Assembly: GCA_036267975.1 (NCBI GenBank)
Contig: DATAVA010000015.1
Span: 88,081-152,080, forward strand
DNA length: 64,000 nucleotides
From: DAIDKA01 sp036267975
Lineage (GTDB): Bacteria > Pseudomonadota > Gammaproteobacteria > Steroidobacterales > Steroidobacteraceae
Reading direction: 5' to 3'
Shown here: one piece after another, positions 45,426 to 53,640 of the stretch
How the letters are laid out: every line of letters begins with the position of its first letter
How positions within the stretch are numbered: position 1 is the stretch's first letter
Notes under the pieces: model-generated
What the model saw: only the letters and a program-made list of their open reading frames with translations
Told to the model about the DNA's origin: nothing
Databases searched by the model: none
Made by a program: the position numbers and the translations under genes

Positions 45426-46522
45426 TGAGCAAGCGACTAAGGTCGATGGCGGTGCGCTGCCTGCTGGCAAGTGTGTGGTTTGCGGCGACTTGCGCGTATG
45501 CGGAACCTTATCTGGCGGTGCAGACCGGATTGAAATGCACCCAGTGTCATGTGAACCCCACCGGCGGCGGACTGCGGGGCCCCTATGGCGATGTGTTCGC
45601 ACAGACGGCGCTGCCGGTGACGCACCTGGATACCGGCACGGATACGTGGACCGGGAATGTAAGCACCTTTCTGCGCGTCGGGGGGGATCTGCGCACCGAG
45701 GCGCTGGCCACCGAAGTGCCGCATTCCAAGGCGATCTCGCAGTTCCAGCTCGAGCAGGTGCGGACCTACCTCGAAGCACAGGTGATTCCCGAGCGGCTGC
45801 TCGTGTACGTGGACGAGCAGGTCGCCCCCGGCGGTGCGCTGAACCGTGAGGCGTACGTCCTGTACTGGTCGGCCGGCCATGACTGGTACGTGAAGGCCGG
45901 CCAGATGTATCTGCCGTTCGGCTGGCGCCTGCAGGACCAGAGCGCGCTCATCCTTCAGGCCAGCGGCATCAACATGACGACGCCCGATCAGGGCGTCGAG
46001 TTCGGTTGGCTGAAGGGGCATTGGGATGCTCAGCTGGATGTCACCAACGGCACGGCCGGTGGGCCCGTGAACGACTCGCGCAAGCAGTTCAGCAGTCAGA
46101 TGAGCTTCGTCGAGTCGGCCTGGCGAGTCGGCGCAGCCGCCAACTACAACGACAAACTCGGCGGCAGCCGCGGCTCCTACGGCATCTTCGGCGGCCTGCG
46201 CACCGGCCCGATCAGCTGGCTGGCCCAGGCCGAAGTCATCGAGGACAAGAGTTTGGGATTCGGGCTTGGTCGCAGCGCCGCGACGCTGCTGGAAGGCAAT
46301 TGGCTCATCGCTCGCGGCAACAACTTGAAGATAACGGCCGAGTATCTGGATCCGAATCGCAATGTCAGCAATAACGGTCAGACGCGCTGGAGCGCCGTGT
46401 ACGAGCTGACGCCGATCCAATTTGTGCAGCTGCGGGCGGGCGTGCGGTACTACGACGGCATTCCGCAGATCGATGCGCAGCACACGCGCCTGTACTTCAT
46501 CGAATTGCATGGGTTCTTCTGA
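45425..46522 (+). CDS. Outer-membrane beta-barrel protein with N-terminal CxxCH haem site
   Basis: This protein of 365 residues has a signal peptide (cleavage near AYA-EP, residue 26). Just after the cut lies a haem c motif, CTQCH at 38-42, followed by about 300 residues of alternating hydrophobic and polar strands ending in Phe (FIELHGFF), the pattern of an outer-membrane barrel. A haem at the periplasmic mouth of a barrel is unusual. It is paired with a haem lipoprotein gene (ATGA overlap), suggesting an electron-transfer unit, but only one haem each is seen. I do not recognise a named family. Confidence 0.7.
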   Translation: MSKRLRSMAVRCLLASVWFAATCAYAEPYLAVQTGLKCTQCHVNPTGGGLRGPYGDVFAQTALPVTHLDTGTDTWTGNVSTFLRVGGDLRTEALATEVPHSKAISQFQLEQVRTYLEAQVIPERLLVYVDEQVAPGGALNREAYVLYWSAGHDWYVKAGQMYLPFGWRLQDQSALILQASGINMTTPDQGVEFGWLKGHWDAQLDVTNGTAGGPVNDSRKQFSSQMSFVESAWRVGAAANYNDKLGGSRGSYGIFGGLRTGPISWLAQAEVIEDKSLGFGLGRSAATLLEGNWLIARGNNLKITAEYLDPNRNVSNNGQTRWSAVYELTPIQFVQLRAGVRYYDGIPQIDAQHTRLYFIELHGFF

Positions 46523-46576
46523 CGCAGCGTACGGGATCTTCTAAAATGGGAGGGAAAATGCGCTAGATTCAGCGGC

Positions 46577-47335
46577 ATGGATGCCCGGCGCCGAATTCTG
46601 CTGCCCCTTTTCAGCCTGGTCTGCGTGCGCGTGGCGTCGGCGGGTATTGCGCTGGCTGATTTTGGCGGCTCCGCGGCATTGACCAGCGACTACATGTTTC
46701 ACGGCATTTCGCAAACCTGCGGCGATCCGGCGGTGCAAGGCGACCTGCACTATCGCAGTTCCGGCGGCGAATCTGCGGCGGAGGGTTTTGCGGGAGTGTG
46801 GGGCTCGGCCGGACTGGGTCAGTCGGCCTGTGGGAAGGCCCACGAAGTCAATTTCTTCGCCGGTTACAGCTTCCTGACGGCAACGGACTCCAGTGCTTCG
46901 CTCACCTACACCCATTACGGCTATCCCGGCGGGGACTACACCATCGGACGGCTGGCGGGGCATCGCTACGACTACGATGCGCTGGAGGGTCAATGGGCGT
47001 GGCAGGACCGGATATTCGTGACATTGGCCTGGACCCCCGATGCGCTGGCCTACAGGAACTCCTCGGTGGTGCGGGATCGCACGGCGTACTCCTATGGCGT
47101 TCAGCTGCACCAACCGCTGGCGGGCGCGTTTTCGCTGTCGGCGGGCGTCGGCTATGACGAAATTGCCGACCCGTTTGGCACCGGTTACGGATTCTGGAAC
47201 GCCGGCATGGGTTATGCGCTGGGTGCGTTGCAGCTTGAAGCGGGGTACTTCCGCAGCGCCAGTCGAGCCGCACGGCTGTTCGGAACTTATGTCGCAGGCG
47301 GCCAGGCTTCGGTCTCGGCCGTGTGGCGGTTCTAG
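46577..47335 (+). CDS. TorF family putative porin
   Basis: A 252-residue protein with a signal peptide (to about 28) and a beta-barrel that begins SAALTSDYMFHGISQT, the entry motif of the TorF/Gcw_chp family. It carries repeated GY/Y-rich strands and ends in Phe (VSAVWRF). Two Cys residues (in the SQTCGD and GQSACGK stretches) could form a disulphide. Function in the family is mostly unknown; some are linked to nutrient uptake. It follows the haem-barrel gene by 54 bp. Confidence 0.82.
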   Translation: MDARRRILLPLFSLVCVRVASAGIALADFGGSAALTSDYMFHGISQTCGDPAVQGDLHYRSSGGESAAEGFAGVWGSAGLGQSACGKAHEVNFFAGYSFLTATDSSASLTYTHYGYPGGDYTIGRLAGHRYDYDALEGQWAWQDRIFVTLAWTPDALAYRNSSVVRDRTAYSYGVQLHQPLAGAFSLSAGVGYDEIADPFGTGYGFWNAGMGYALGALQLEAGYFRSASRAARLFGTYVAGGQASVSAVWRF

Positions 47336-47399
47336 AAAGAAATAGCCCCCGGGACGGGTCTACCATGAACCCGGACGCTGCGCAGGGGGACCTACGGAC

Positions 47400-47978
47400 A
47401 TGCATCAAGCCTCCGATCGGCAGCCGGATCTGGCCGCCGCCGACCAAAACAAGCTCGAACTGGCGTTACTCGCCCGGATCGCGGCGCGCGACGCGCAGGC
47501 CATGCACGAGCTCTACCATCTGTACCACCGCCGCCTGGCGCGCTTCCTGATGCGGATGACCTCGCGCTACGACCTGGCCGAAGAGATCATCAACGACACC
47601 TTCTGGGTGGTGTGGCAGCACGCGGCGGACTTCCGTGGTGCCTCCCAGCTATCGACCTGGATATTCGGCATTGCCTATCGGCGGGCGCTGAAGACCTTGA
47701 AGCGGGTGCGGCCGGAGGTGGCGGCGGAGGAGGGCGAGGGTCTGGAGCAGGTCGAGGAGCCGTGGCTGCAGGCGGAGCTGCGCGAGTGGCTGGGCGTCGC
47801 GCTGGGCAAATTGCCCCACGAGCAGCGCATCGTGCTCGAGCTCGCCTATCACGTCGGACATTCGTGCGAGGAGATCGCCATGATCATGGAGTGCCCGGTC
47901 AATACGGTGAAGACACGGATGTTTCATGCGCGACGCAAGCTCAAGGGTCTGTTGACCGGCTTGGCGGGCGCGCTTTAG
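47400..47978 (+). CDS. RNA polymerase ECF-type sigma factor
   Basis: The 192-residue sigma-70-family protein has region 2 (AMHELYHLYHRRLARFL, the DLAEEIINDTFWVVW core and the STWIFGIAYRRALK segment) and region 4 (LPHEQRIVLELAYHVGHSCEEIAMIMECPVNTVKTRMFHARRKL, seen as separate short motifs). It directs RNA polymerase to a small regulon. A zinc-finger anti-sigma gene follows immediately and a subtilase lipoprotein gene after that; the trio is one operon. The leader at 47336-47399 may include its own promoter. Confidence 0.92.
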   Translation: MHQASDRQPDLAAADQNKLELALLARIAARDAQAMHELYHLYHRRLARFLMRMTSRYDLAEEIINDTFWVVWQHAADFRGASQLSTWIFGIAYRRALKTLKRVRPEVAAEEGEGLEQVEEPWLQAELREWLGVALGKLPHEQRIVLELAYHVGHSCEEIAMIMECPVNTVKTRMFHARRKLKGLLTGLAGAL

Positions 47979-48695
47979 GTGGAGATAAACTTGAACCCGG
48001 AACCCGAAGATGTCGATCCGCACCAGTACGCAACGGGCCTGATACCGTGGTACGTGAACGGCACCCTGGATGGCGCCGAGGCGGCGAAGCTCGGTGCCCA
48101 CCTGGATGTGTGTGCACCGTGCCGGCGCGACTATGAAGCACAGGTGCGCCTGTTTGAGGCGATGCAGCCGGAGGCCACGCTGATATTCGCCGCGGAGCCC
48201 TCGTTCCGCAAGCTGATGGCGCGGATCGGTACCGGAGAGGATGCGGGCGAAATGGCACCCGGCAGGCCGTCCGCGGCCATGCCTGTTGCGGCGGCGGCCC
48301 CCGCGCGCACTTCAAGTCGAGTGGCGCGCTGGCTTGCGGCCGCGGTGGTGCTCGAGGGGTTGGGTCTGGGCTACGGCGGCTGGGCCTGGCATGCGAATAC
48401 CCTCAGTACCGTCCCGGCCTATTTCACGCTGACATCATCGGAACCTTCGTATCGCGACAGTGCGCGCGTGCGCATCGTCTTCCGGTCCACGCTCTCGGTA
48501 CAGGACCTGGGCAGGATCCTGCACGATGCGGGGGCTCATATCATTGACGGGCCCACGGATTCGAATGTCTACACGCTGGGCTTCACGGGTGCCGGGGCGG
48601 CGGCGGGCGCTGCCGAACGGCGCCTTGCGGCGCTGCGGGCCAATGCCGATGTGCTGTTCGCAGAACCGCTTGGCGCGGTAAATGCATCGAGATGA
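47979..48695 (+). CDS. Membrane-bound anti-sigma factor with zinc-finger (zf-HC2) domain
   Basis: The 238-residue protein carries a ZAS-type motif AHLDVCAPC (His-x3-Cys-x2-Cys) near residue 41-48 in the cytoplasm, one transmembrane helix (about 110-130) and a periplasmic domain with the GPTDSNVYTLGF and RRLAALRANADVLFAEP segments resembling an I9-like fold. It would hold the sigma factor inactive until a periplasmic signal arrives. Start at GTG 47979 adjoining the sigma stop, or TTG 47991, which has the better ribosome site. It overlaps the next gene by 4 bp. Confidence 0.8.
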   Translation: MEINLNPEPEDVDPHQYATGLIPWYVNGTLDGAEAAKLGAHLDVCAPCRRDYEAQVRLFEAMQPEATLIFAAEPSFRKLMARIGTGEDAGEMAPGRPSAAMPVAAAAPARTSSRVARWLAAAVVLEGLGLGYGGWAWHANTLSTVPAYFTLTSSEPSYRDSARVRIVFRSTLSVQDLGRILHDAGAHIIDGPTDSNVYTLGFTGAGAAAGAAERRLAALRANADVLFAEPLGAVNASR

Positions 48696-50047
48696 AACGG
48701 GCGCTACCCGTCGCCGCGCTCGCGCTGCTCATCAGCCTGCTCGTCACGGCTTGCGCGCTCACCCGCCCGCTGCAGGCACCGCCGGTACCCGCGCAGGTGC
48801 GTACCGGCGCCGGACGCTACATCGTCGTAACCTTGCGCAACGAGCCGCGCGCCGAGGCTGAACATCCGGGTTCCACGCCGCGTGGCTATGATGCCGCCGG
48901 CCGCTACGGGGTCACGGGTAGCGCGAGCCGGCAGGCTAAGGCCCTGGAGCGCGACTACGGCCTGCGACAGATCTCCGCGTGGCCCATTGCGACGCTGCAC
49001 GTTCACTGCATCATGTTCCAGCTGCCGGGTGCGGCGACGCGGGCCATCATGATTGCGCAGCTGTCGAATGACCGGCGGGTCGAATCGGTACAGCCCCTCA
49101 ATGAATTCACGACCGAATCATTGCCCGAGGCGCTGCGGGCCGTTCCGGCCGCGGAGCCGGTGCAGGTGCCATACAACGATCCCTACGCGAAGCTGCAGGT
49201 ATCGCTGCGCGAACTGGCGGTGGTGCCGGCGCAGCGGCATTCGCGCGGCGCCGGAGTTCAGGTTGCAGTGATTGATACCGGCGTGGATTTTGATCATCCG
49301 GATCTCAAGGGGCGGGTGAACGGACGACGCAACTTCGTCGATGCCGATGATGCGAAGTTCAGGCGCGACCTGCATGGCACCGAAGTCAGCGGTGTCATCG
49401 CGGCGGTCGCCGACAACGGCATCGGCATCGTCGGGATCGCGCCGGATGCGCGGATCATCGCCCTGAAGGCCTGCTGGCAGGCTGCGGGCGGTGGCGCCGC
49501 AGTGTGCAACAGCTTCACGCTGGCACAGGCGTTGGAGGCGGCGATTGTCGCGCACGCCGATATCGTGAATATGAGTCTCGCCGGACCGCCTGATCCGCTG
49601 CTCGCGCGGTTGGTCAGCGTGGGTGCCGCGCAGGGCACGATTTTCGTCGGCGCGGCCGGCCGCGCCGGCAGCGGCAATACCTTCCCGGCCGACCTCAGCG
49701 CGGTGCTCGCCGTAGATGCCGCCGAGGACAGTTCAGGAAATGCACTCCACCTGCTCGCACCGGGTCGCGACATCCTCACCCTGGTGCCGGGCGGCCACTA
49801 CGATTTCGCATCGGGCAGTTCGCTGGCTGCCGCGCAGATCTCCGGCATCGTTGCCTTGATGCTCGCCGAGCATCCGCACCTGAGCGTCACCGAAGTGCGC
49901 AATCTGCTGCTGCGCAGCTCGCGCCGGGTCAACTCACCGGCCGGGGAAATCCTGGTCGTCGATGCCTGTGCCGCGCTCACCGATGCGCGCGGCCGTGGTT
50001 CATGCGGCGCGGCTGCGCCGACAGGCACGACGGTCGCGACCCAATAG
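48692..50047 (+). CDS. S8 family serine peptidase (subtilase), lipoprotein
   Basis: A 451-residue envelope protease with a lipoprotein signal (Cys21 after LLVTA). The catalytic triad is complete: Asp in VAVIDTGVDFDHPD, His in DLHGTEVSG, Ser in FASGSSLAAAQISG, although the usual HGTHVAG and GTSMAAP are altered to HGTEVSG and GSSLAAA. The N-terminal region (60-150) looks like an I9-type propeptide. Being in one operon with an ECF sigma and its anti-sigma suggests either a regulated protease of the envelope stress response or a cleaver of the anti-sigma; this is inference. Confidence 0.85.
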   Translation: MKRALPVAALALLISLLVTACALTRPLQAPPVPAQVRTGAGRYIVVTLRNEPRAEAEHPGSTPRGYDAAGRYGVTGSASRQAKALERDYGLRQISAWPIATLHVHCIMFQLPGAATRAIMIAQLSNDRRVESVQPLNEFTTESLPEALRAVPAAEPVQVPYNDPYAKLQVSLRELAVVPAQRHSRGAGVQVAVIDTGVDFDHPDLKGRVNGRRNFVDADDAKFRRDLHGTEVSGVIAAVADNGIGIVGIAPDARIIALKACWQAAGGGAAVCNSFTLAQALEAAIVAHADIVNMSLAGPPDPLLARLVSVGAAQGTIFVGAAGRAGSGNTFPADLSAVLAVDAAEDSSGNALHLLAPGRDILTLVPGGHYDFASGSSLAAAQISGIVALMLAEHPHLSVTEVRNLLLRSSRRVNSPAGEILVVDACAALTDARGRGSCGAAAPTGTTVATQ

Positions 50048-50068
50048 TCCGTCCCGCACCAATGCCGA

Positions 50069-50478
50069 TCAGGTTGATACCCAGCACACCTGCGCGTTGG
50101 GGTTCCCGCCGCCGTCGAGGGCCACCTGGGTGCCCGCGTTATTCAACTGGAACGACTGGCATGCGGAATCCGATGTCTGCGGGCCGGGACTGACGGGTAC
50201 GGCGGTAATCGAATAGCTATTGGCGTCATCGTCACTGCGACCGTGTAGTAGCCCTGAGGCGAGGTGGCAGAGGTCGACACCTGCGCGCATCCCACATACG
50301 TGAACCCCTGCGAATAACAGCGCTCCAGCGCCTGCGCATCAATGGTCATGGTGCGGGTAGCGTCGGACGGTTTGGCGCGGTGGGTATAGTTGGAATACGA
50401 CGGCACGGCAATTGCCGTGAGGATGGCCAATACCAGCATCGCGATAACCAGTTCGATCAGGGTAAAGCCATTTCTCAC
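50069..50478 (-). pseudogene. Type IV pilin pilE-like gene with a frameshift
   Basis: From ATG 50478 the start is a perfect type III signal (MRNGFTLIELVIAMLVLAIL) with Glu at mature position 5 and a normal pilin helix. The reading changes frame at about 50231-50235. The first frame runs to 50143 with nonsense after TVAVTM. The rest of the pilin (DDANSYSITAVPV on to NAQVCWVST) continues in the next frame to the stop at 50069. One missing base would explain it. The Cys pair of the pilin disulphide loop (ACQSF and VCW) is in the second part. Decay or a sequence error are both possible. Confidence 0.85.
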
Positions 50479-50487
50479 AGCAATCTC

Positions 50488-50724
50488 CTAGGAGCCGGTG
50501 TGCTTGACGATGGCGACGACGGTGGGCATGTTATCCGTCGTCTGGCGTTCGAGTGTCAGGTCAACCGAATCGCCCGGATAGAAATTCGGCTTTGGCTGTC
50601 CAAAACGAGTCGTTCCGCGACGCTCTCGGCCAAAAGCCGCCGCTGGTCGTTCCGAAGTGGTCGCCGTGTAGCTGTCATTCATGGCACGCGATAGACTGAA
50701 GGAACGCGCGGTGACTGCAATCCT
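50488..50724 (-). pseudogene. C-terminal fragment of the gene upstream of pilE
   Basis: An open frame ends at 50488, nine bp before pilE, with a well-formed tail (GQPKPNFYPGDSVDLTL, then QTTDNMPTVVAIVKHTGS). No start codon precedes it in a credible place, and the sequence upstream of about 50725 is a repeat also found at 53195. In relatives a pilY1-type gene often stands before pilE, so this may be the end of such a gene; I cannot confirm it. Confidence 0.35.
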
Positions 50725-50726
50725 GA

Positions 50727-50742
50727 GACATTCCCAATTTGA
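50727..50742 (+). repeat. Copy 1 of a dispersed direct repeat
   Basis: The 16-bp sequence GACATTCCCAATTTGA is found here and again at 53195-53210 in the same orientation; similarity runs three bases further with one mismatch (GAACC against GAGCC). The copies bracket four low-GC genes. The motif resembles multiple end repeats of IS21-type elements, but I cannot confirm this. Confidence 0.75.
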
Positions 50743-50877
50743 ACCGTTCATGGGCACGTTCAGCACAAAAACTTCGGCGTCAGCCAAGCCACTTCCTGCC
50801 AGTCGCTCACGCGCGGCGTTTGACCCAATAGCCGTTACTCGTCGAGCTGCTAGGGATGCTCATCTAGGACAGAATAT

Positions 50878-51762
50878 ATGCGCTTCGCATCCAACGGATT
50901 ATCGACGTTGAGGGTTGATGGACAAATGGGCGCACACTTCGAGGCCCGTTTGCCTGCGCCAATCTTGCGACGTTTCATCTCGCACTATGGGGGCGCCCGC
51001 GTGCGGGGGCTGACACCCGGCGTCAACACAACTCTGCCGTCCCGCCATGCCCATCTCATCATCAGCCTGGACGCGCCGATCAATGTTCGACAGATGTCGA
51101 ATGAGGCGCTGCCCGCAGCACACTTTTCCGCTCTCGTCAGCGGGTTGCACGATGGTTTCGCGATGGTGGAGCGCACGTGCTCGTGGGAAGGCTTGCATGT
51201 ATTTTTTCGTCCGCTTGGCCTGCAAGCAGTTCTGGGAGCAACCGCAGCTGAGTTGGCTTGTGGTGCTGTTGCCCTTTCCGATCTTTGTCCGCGCGATGGC
51301 CCGGAGCTGCTGGAACGATTGAGCAGCACTCGGGATTGGCAGGCACGCTTCGCGATACTCGATGAAGTGCTCACGCGCAGGCTTACTCCGGCCAAAGGCT
51401 CGCCCCTCGTTGCACATGCGTGGCAACATTTGGCGGCCAGTCATGGTCGCAGTTCTGTCGAAAGTCTCGCGCAGGACACCGGCTGGAGTAGGCAGTACAT
51501 GGCTGACCGCTTCCGTGCCGAATTGGGCATCACGCCCAAGACTGCTGCCCGCATCTTCCGCTTTGAGCACGCGTGCGGGCTGATCAGCAATCTGCGGCTA
51601 CCGCTTGCCGACGTTGCGGCGGCTTGCGGATATGCCGACCAGGCGCACATGACACGGGATTGGAATGCCTTCACCGGCACTTCGCCCAGGGCTTGGATCG
51701 TCAACGAGCTTCCATTTCTTCAAGATTATGAACTGTCCGGCGGTGATGATGGTGGCGTCTGA
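50878..51762 (+). CDS. AraC family transcriptional regulator
   Basis: The 294-residue protein has an unrecognised N-terminal sensor of the DUF6597 style (residues 20-180) and a C-terminal AraC DNA-binding domain: VESLAQDTGWSRQYMADRFRAELGITPK and LADVAAACGYADQAHMTRDWNAFTG are the two helix-turn-helix units. ATG 50878 is used; ATG 50926 starting the conserved part is equally likely. Base composition is lower in GC than in genes before 50 kb. It may regulate the cupin and VOC genes that follow. Confidence 0.83.
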   Translation: MRFASNGLSTLRVDGQMGAHFEARLPAPILRRFISHYGGARVRGLTPGVNTTLPSRHAHLIISLDAPINVRQMSNEALPAAHFSALVSGLHDGFAMVERTCSWEGLHVFFRPLGLQAVLGATAAELACGAVALSDLCPRDGPELLERLSSTRDWQARFAILDEVLTRRLTPAKGSPLVAHAWQHLAASHGRSSVESLAQDTGWSRQYMADRFRAELGITPKTAARIFRFEHACGLISNLRLPLADVAAACGYADQAHMTRDWNAFTGTSPRAWIVNELPFLQDYELSGGDDGGV

Positions 51763-51809
51763 GACGTCGCTGGCGTCTCTTGTGGCAACAGGCTGCTGGG
51801 GAGAGTGCA

Positions 51810-52196
51810 TTGGGGAAAATTACCAAGGTCGATTCCGCACGGTTCTCAATCGCGATTTCTCGCGACTTATCCATGTCTCTTGTCGAGCACCAGCCCGGAC
51901 CGCCGGCCCTCTGCGACGGGCTCATCGTTGCGATTGCGGACATGACTCGTACTCCGCCACACGGCGGCGAGTTGCATCCGGATGGAGATGAGCTGATCTA
52001 CATCATCTCTGGAAAAGTGAGAGTCGTCGGGGAATCCGCACCGGACGAGCCCTGTGAGTTGGGGCCTGGAGAAGCTTGTATCGTTTCCAAAGGTGAATGG
52101 CATCTGGTGCAGATTCTTGAGCCGACCCGCCTGGTCGGCATTACTCCGGGGCCAGGGGGCAGTCATCGACCGGTCGAATCGAGCCAGCGCCCTTAG
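51810..52196 (+). CDS. Cupin domain protein
   Basis: A small single-domain cupin of about 128 residues. The metal-binding motif 1 is PPHGGELHPDGDELIYIISGKVRV and motif 2 is GPGEACIVSKGEWHLV, here seen as short blocks with two His and one Glu. The Pro-rich GITPG ending is common in this group. TTG 51810 with GGGGAG upstream is the best start; TTG 51780 would add ten residues. Probably a small-molecule-binding or dioxygenase-like protein; the substrate is unknown. Confidence 0.75.
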   Translation: MGKITKVDSARFSIAISRDLSMSLVEHQPGPPALCDGLIVAIADMTRTPPHGGELHPDGDELIYIISGKVRVVGESAPDEPCELGPGEACIVSKGEWHLVQILEPTRLVGITPGPGGSHRPVESSQRP

Positions 52197-52234
52197 CGCC
52201 CATTGTGGCGATTGAACGAAAGACGGAGTGCGTT

Positions 52235-52654
52235 ATGCAAGTAAGCTTCCACCTCGTGTTTGGCGGACAATGCGAGGCAGCGTTTCAGTTCTATGAGCGG
52301 ACGTTTGGCGGCAAGATTGTCAACATTCTCACCTATGGCAATTCACCCATGGCCGAACAAGTTCGGCCGGAATGGCGCGGCAAGATTGTCCACGCGAACA
52401 TTGCGGTAGGAGCAACGATCCTAGCGGGAGCCGACGTTCTTCCTGAGCAGTACGTAAAGCCACAAGGCTTCTACGTACTGCTTAGCGTCGATGACACGGT
52501 GGACGCGGAACGCATATTCTCTGCCCTGGCCGAAAATGGTGAAGTGCATATGGCCCTACAGAAAACCTTCTGGTCTGCACGCTTTGGCGTGCTTACTGAT
52601 CAATTCGGCGTACCGTGGGAGATTAATTGCGGGCAAGCGCCTGCCGTGGCGTAG
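52235..52654 (+). CDS. VOC family protein (PhnB-like glyoxalase fold)
   Basis: The 139-residue vicinal-oxygen-chelate protein begins VSFHLVFGGQCEAAFQFYERTFGG, the hallmark of the PhnB/3-demethylubiquinone-methyltransferase-like group, and ends WSARFGVLTDQFGVPWEINC, typical of the second half. The N-terminal metal His is not clearly at the usual place, so it may not be catalytic. ATG 52235 follows ACGGAG. Members are common beside AraC regulators in mobile regions. Confidence 0.82.
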   Translation: MQVSFHLVFGGQCEAAFQFYERTFGGKIVNILTYGNSPMAEQVRPEWRGKIVHANIAVGATILAGADVLPEQYVKPQGFYVLLSVDDTVDAERIFSALAENGEVHMALQKTFWSARFGVLTDQFGVPWEINCGQAPAVA

Positions 52655-52990
52655 TTGGTGTCGAGAACAATCTACATTGCGGTACTGGTCAGTTTCTTGC
52701 TCGTATCCGGACTTTGCCACCTCGCCGCGCCGAGTTCGACGGACCATTGGATGAGAAACACCCGCACAGTTCGATTGGTGGGAGCCGTGCTGCTGGTGTT
52801 GGCTACTCCATGCTTCCTCTGGCGCGGCTGGTATTTCTGGATGCTGCTTTTAGCATTAGCAGTGTCCGGCACCTGGAGACTCTGCTTTCCACAAAACTCG
52901 ATTCGAGTGCAACGAACGATTTATCCGCGTCGAGTACACGGACTTCTGCTGATCGGAGGTGCGTTCTTGGTCTGGGCGCTGCGTCCATAG
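52655..52990 (+). CDS. Small membrane protein of unknown function
   Basis: This protein of about 111 residues has three hydrophobic helices (about 5-25, 41-58, 60-76) and a fourth near the C-terminus (about 93-108). It begins at TTG 52655 or GTG 52658, right after the VOC stop, so translation is probably coupled. I do not recognise the family. The low-GC composition matches its neighbours. Confidence 0.55.
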   Translation: MVSRTIYIAVLVSFLLVSGLCHLAAPSSTDHWMRNTRTVRLVGAVLLVLATPCFLWRGWYFWMLLLALAVSGTWRLCFPQNSIRVQRTIYPRRVHGLLLIGGAFLVWALRP

Positions 52991-53194
52991 TTCCGCAGAA
53001 CTTCGTCGGCCCGTCGCGACAGGCCATTAGCGAAACTGCGGTGCGTGGAGATCCAGGCTAGCAGCTCGCAACGATGTAAACGGCACAACAAGGGCAGCTA
53101 GAAGGGACCAGACTCGCGATCCGACGAATGACCTCCTATAGAGAAGTAGCGATTATCTCCAAGGAAGATCTAGCGGAAGTAGAACGATCGTACT

Positions 53195-53210
53195 GACATT
53201 CCCAATTTGA
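53195..53210 (+). repeat. Copy 2 of a dispersed direct repeat
   Basis: Identical over 16 bp to the sequence at 50727-50742, in the same orientation and 2468 bp away. The flanks differ, so only the short core is shared. Confidence 0.75.
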
Positions 53211-53464
53211 GCCATAAATGGGGCTGTAGAACGGCCTGAAGGTCTGATTTCCGGGGATATGGTTTCCGTCAGCGCATCCGCCCCAATACTCGTTTATGGG
53301 AAAGTTCGCGATTTTGCGGCTCCGTAGCGGTCGGTCGTATCCGGCGGCTTGGGGTCAATCAGCGACGTATGGTCGTCGGTCGGTCTGATTTTTCCTGCCT
53401 CTGGCGCGACATTTCATCCGGATTTCCTCCCGCGCCGCCCATAAAATCGTGAGTCCTTGATTTA

Positions 53465-53508
53465 TGGCGCTCCCTACGGGATTCGAACCCGTGTACTGGC
53501 CTTGAGAG
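53465..53508 (-). other. 3' half of a tRNA-Glu(CUC) gene, probable integrase attachment site
   Basis: Read on the minus strand, this starts in the anticodon loop (CTCTCAA), followed by the 3' anticodon-stem strand GGCCA, variable bases GTAC, a perfect T arm (ACGGG, TTCGAAT, CCCGT), the acceptor strand AGGGAGC, discriminator G and an encoded CCA. Layout is that of tRNA-Glu. The D arm and 5' acceptor strand are missing: the sequence beyond 53510 does not pair. The integrase starts 132 bp away. Such a fragment is what site-specific integration into a tRNA gene leaves at one end of an element. Confidence 0.88.
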
Positions 53509-53640
53509 GGATTGTTTTTTGTCCATGGCGCTCCACCGGCATCTTAGAAAACGCTGTATTTATAGGCCGTTTGTCTATAGCTGTCCACCGCAATCCAGCC
53601 TAGAATTGCCGTACAGTGCCGTACGGAAAAAAAATGGCCC

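Larger units (their letters stand above)
52991..53640. other. 650-bp intergenic region with repeat copy and att-like tRNA fragment
   Basis: I see no protein gene here. The stretch contains the second copy of the dispersed repeat (53195), AT-rich segments, and the 44-nt 3' part of a tRNA gene (53465-53508). A short word TGGCGCTCC at the tRNA end recurs at 53525-53533. The last 130 bp lead into the integrase and include GCCGTAC repeated in tandem just before its start, a candidate recombinase- or regulator-binding site. Confidence 0.7.

Noticed and set aside
50681..50911. A 76-codon plus-strand frame before the second AraC gene
   Set aside because: It crosses the repeat and the truncated pilus gene, lacks a ribosome site and overlaps the AraC start.
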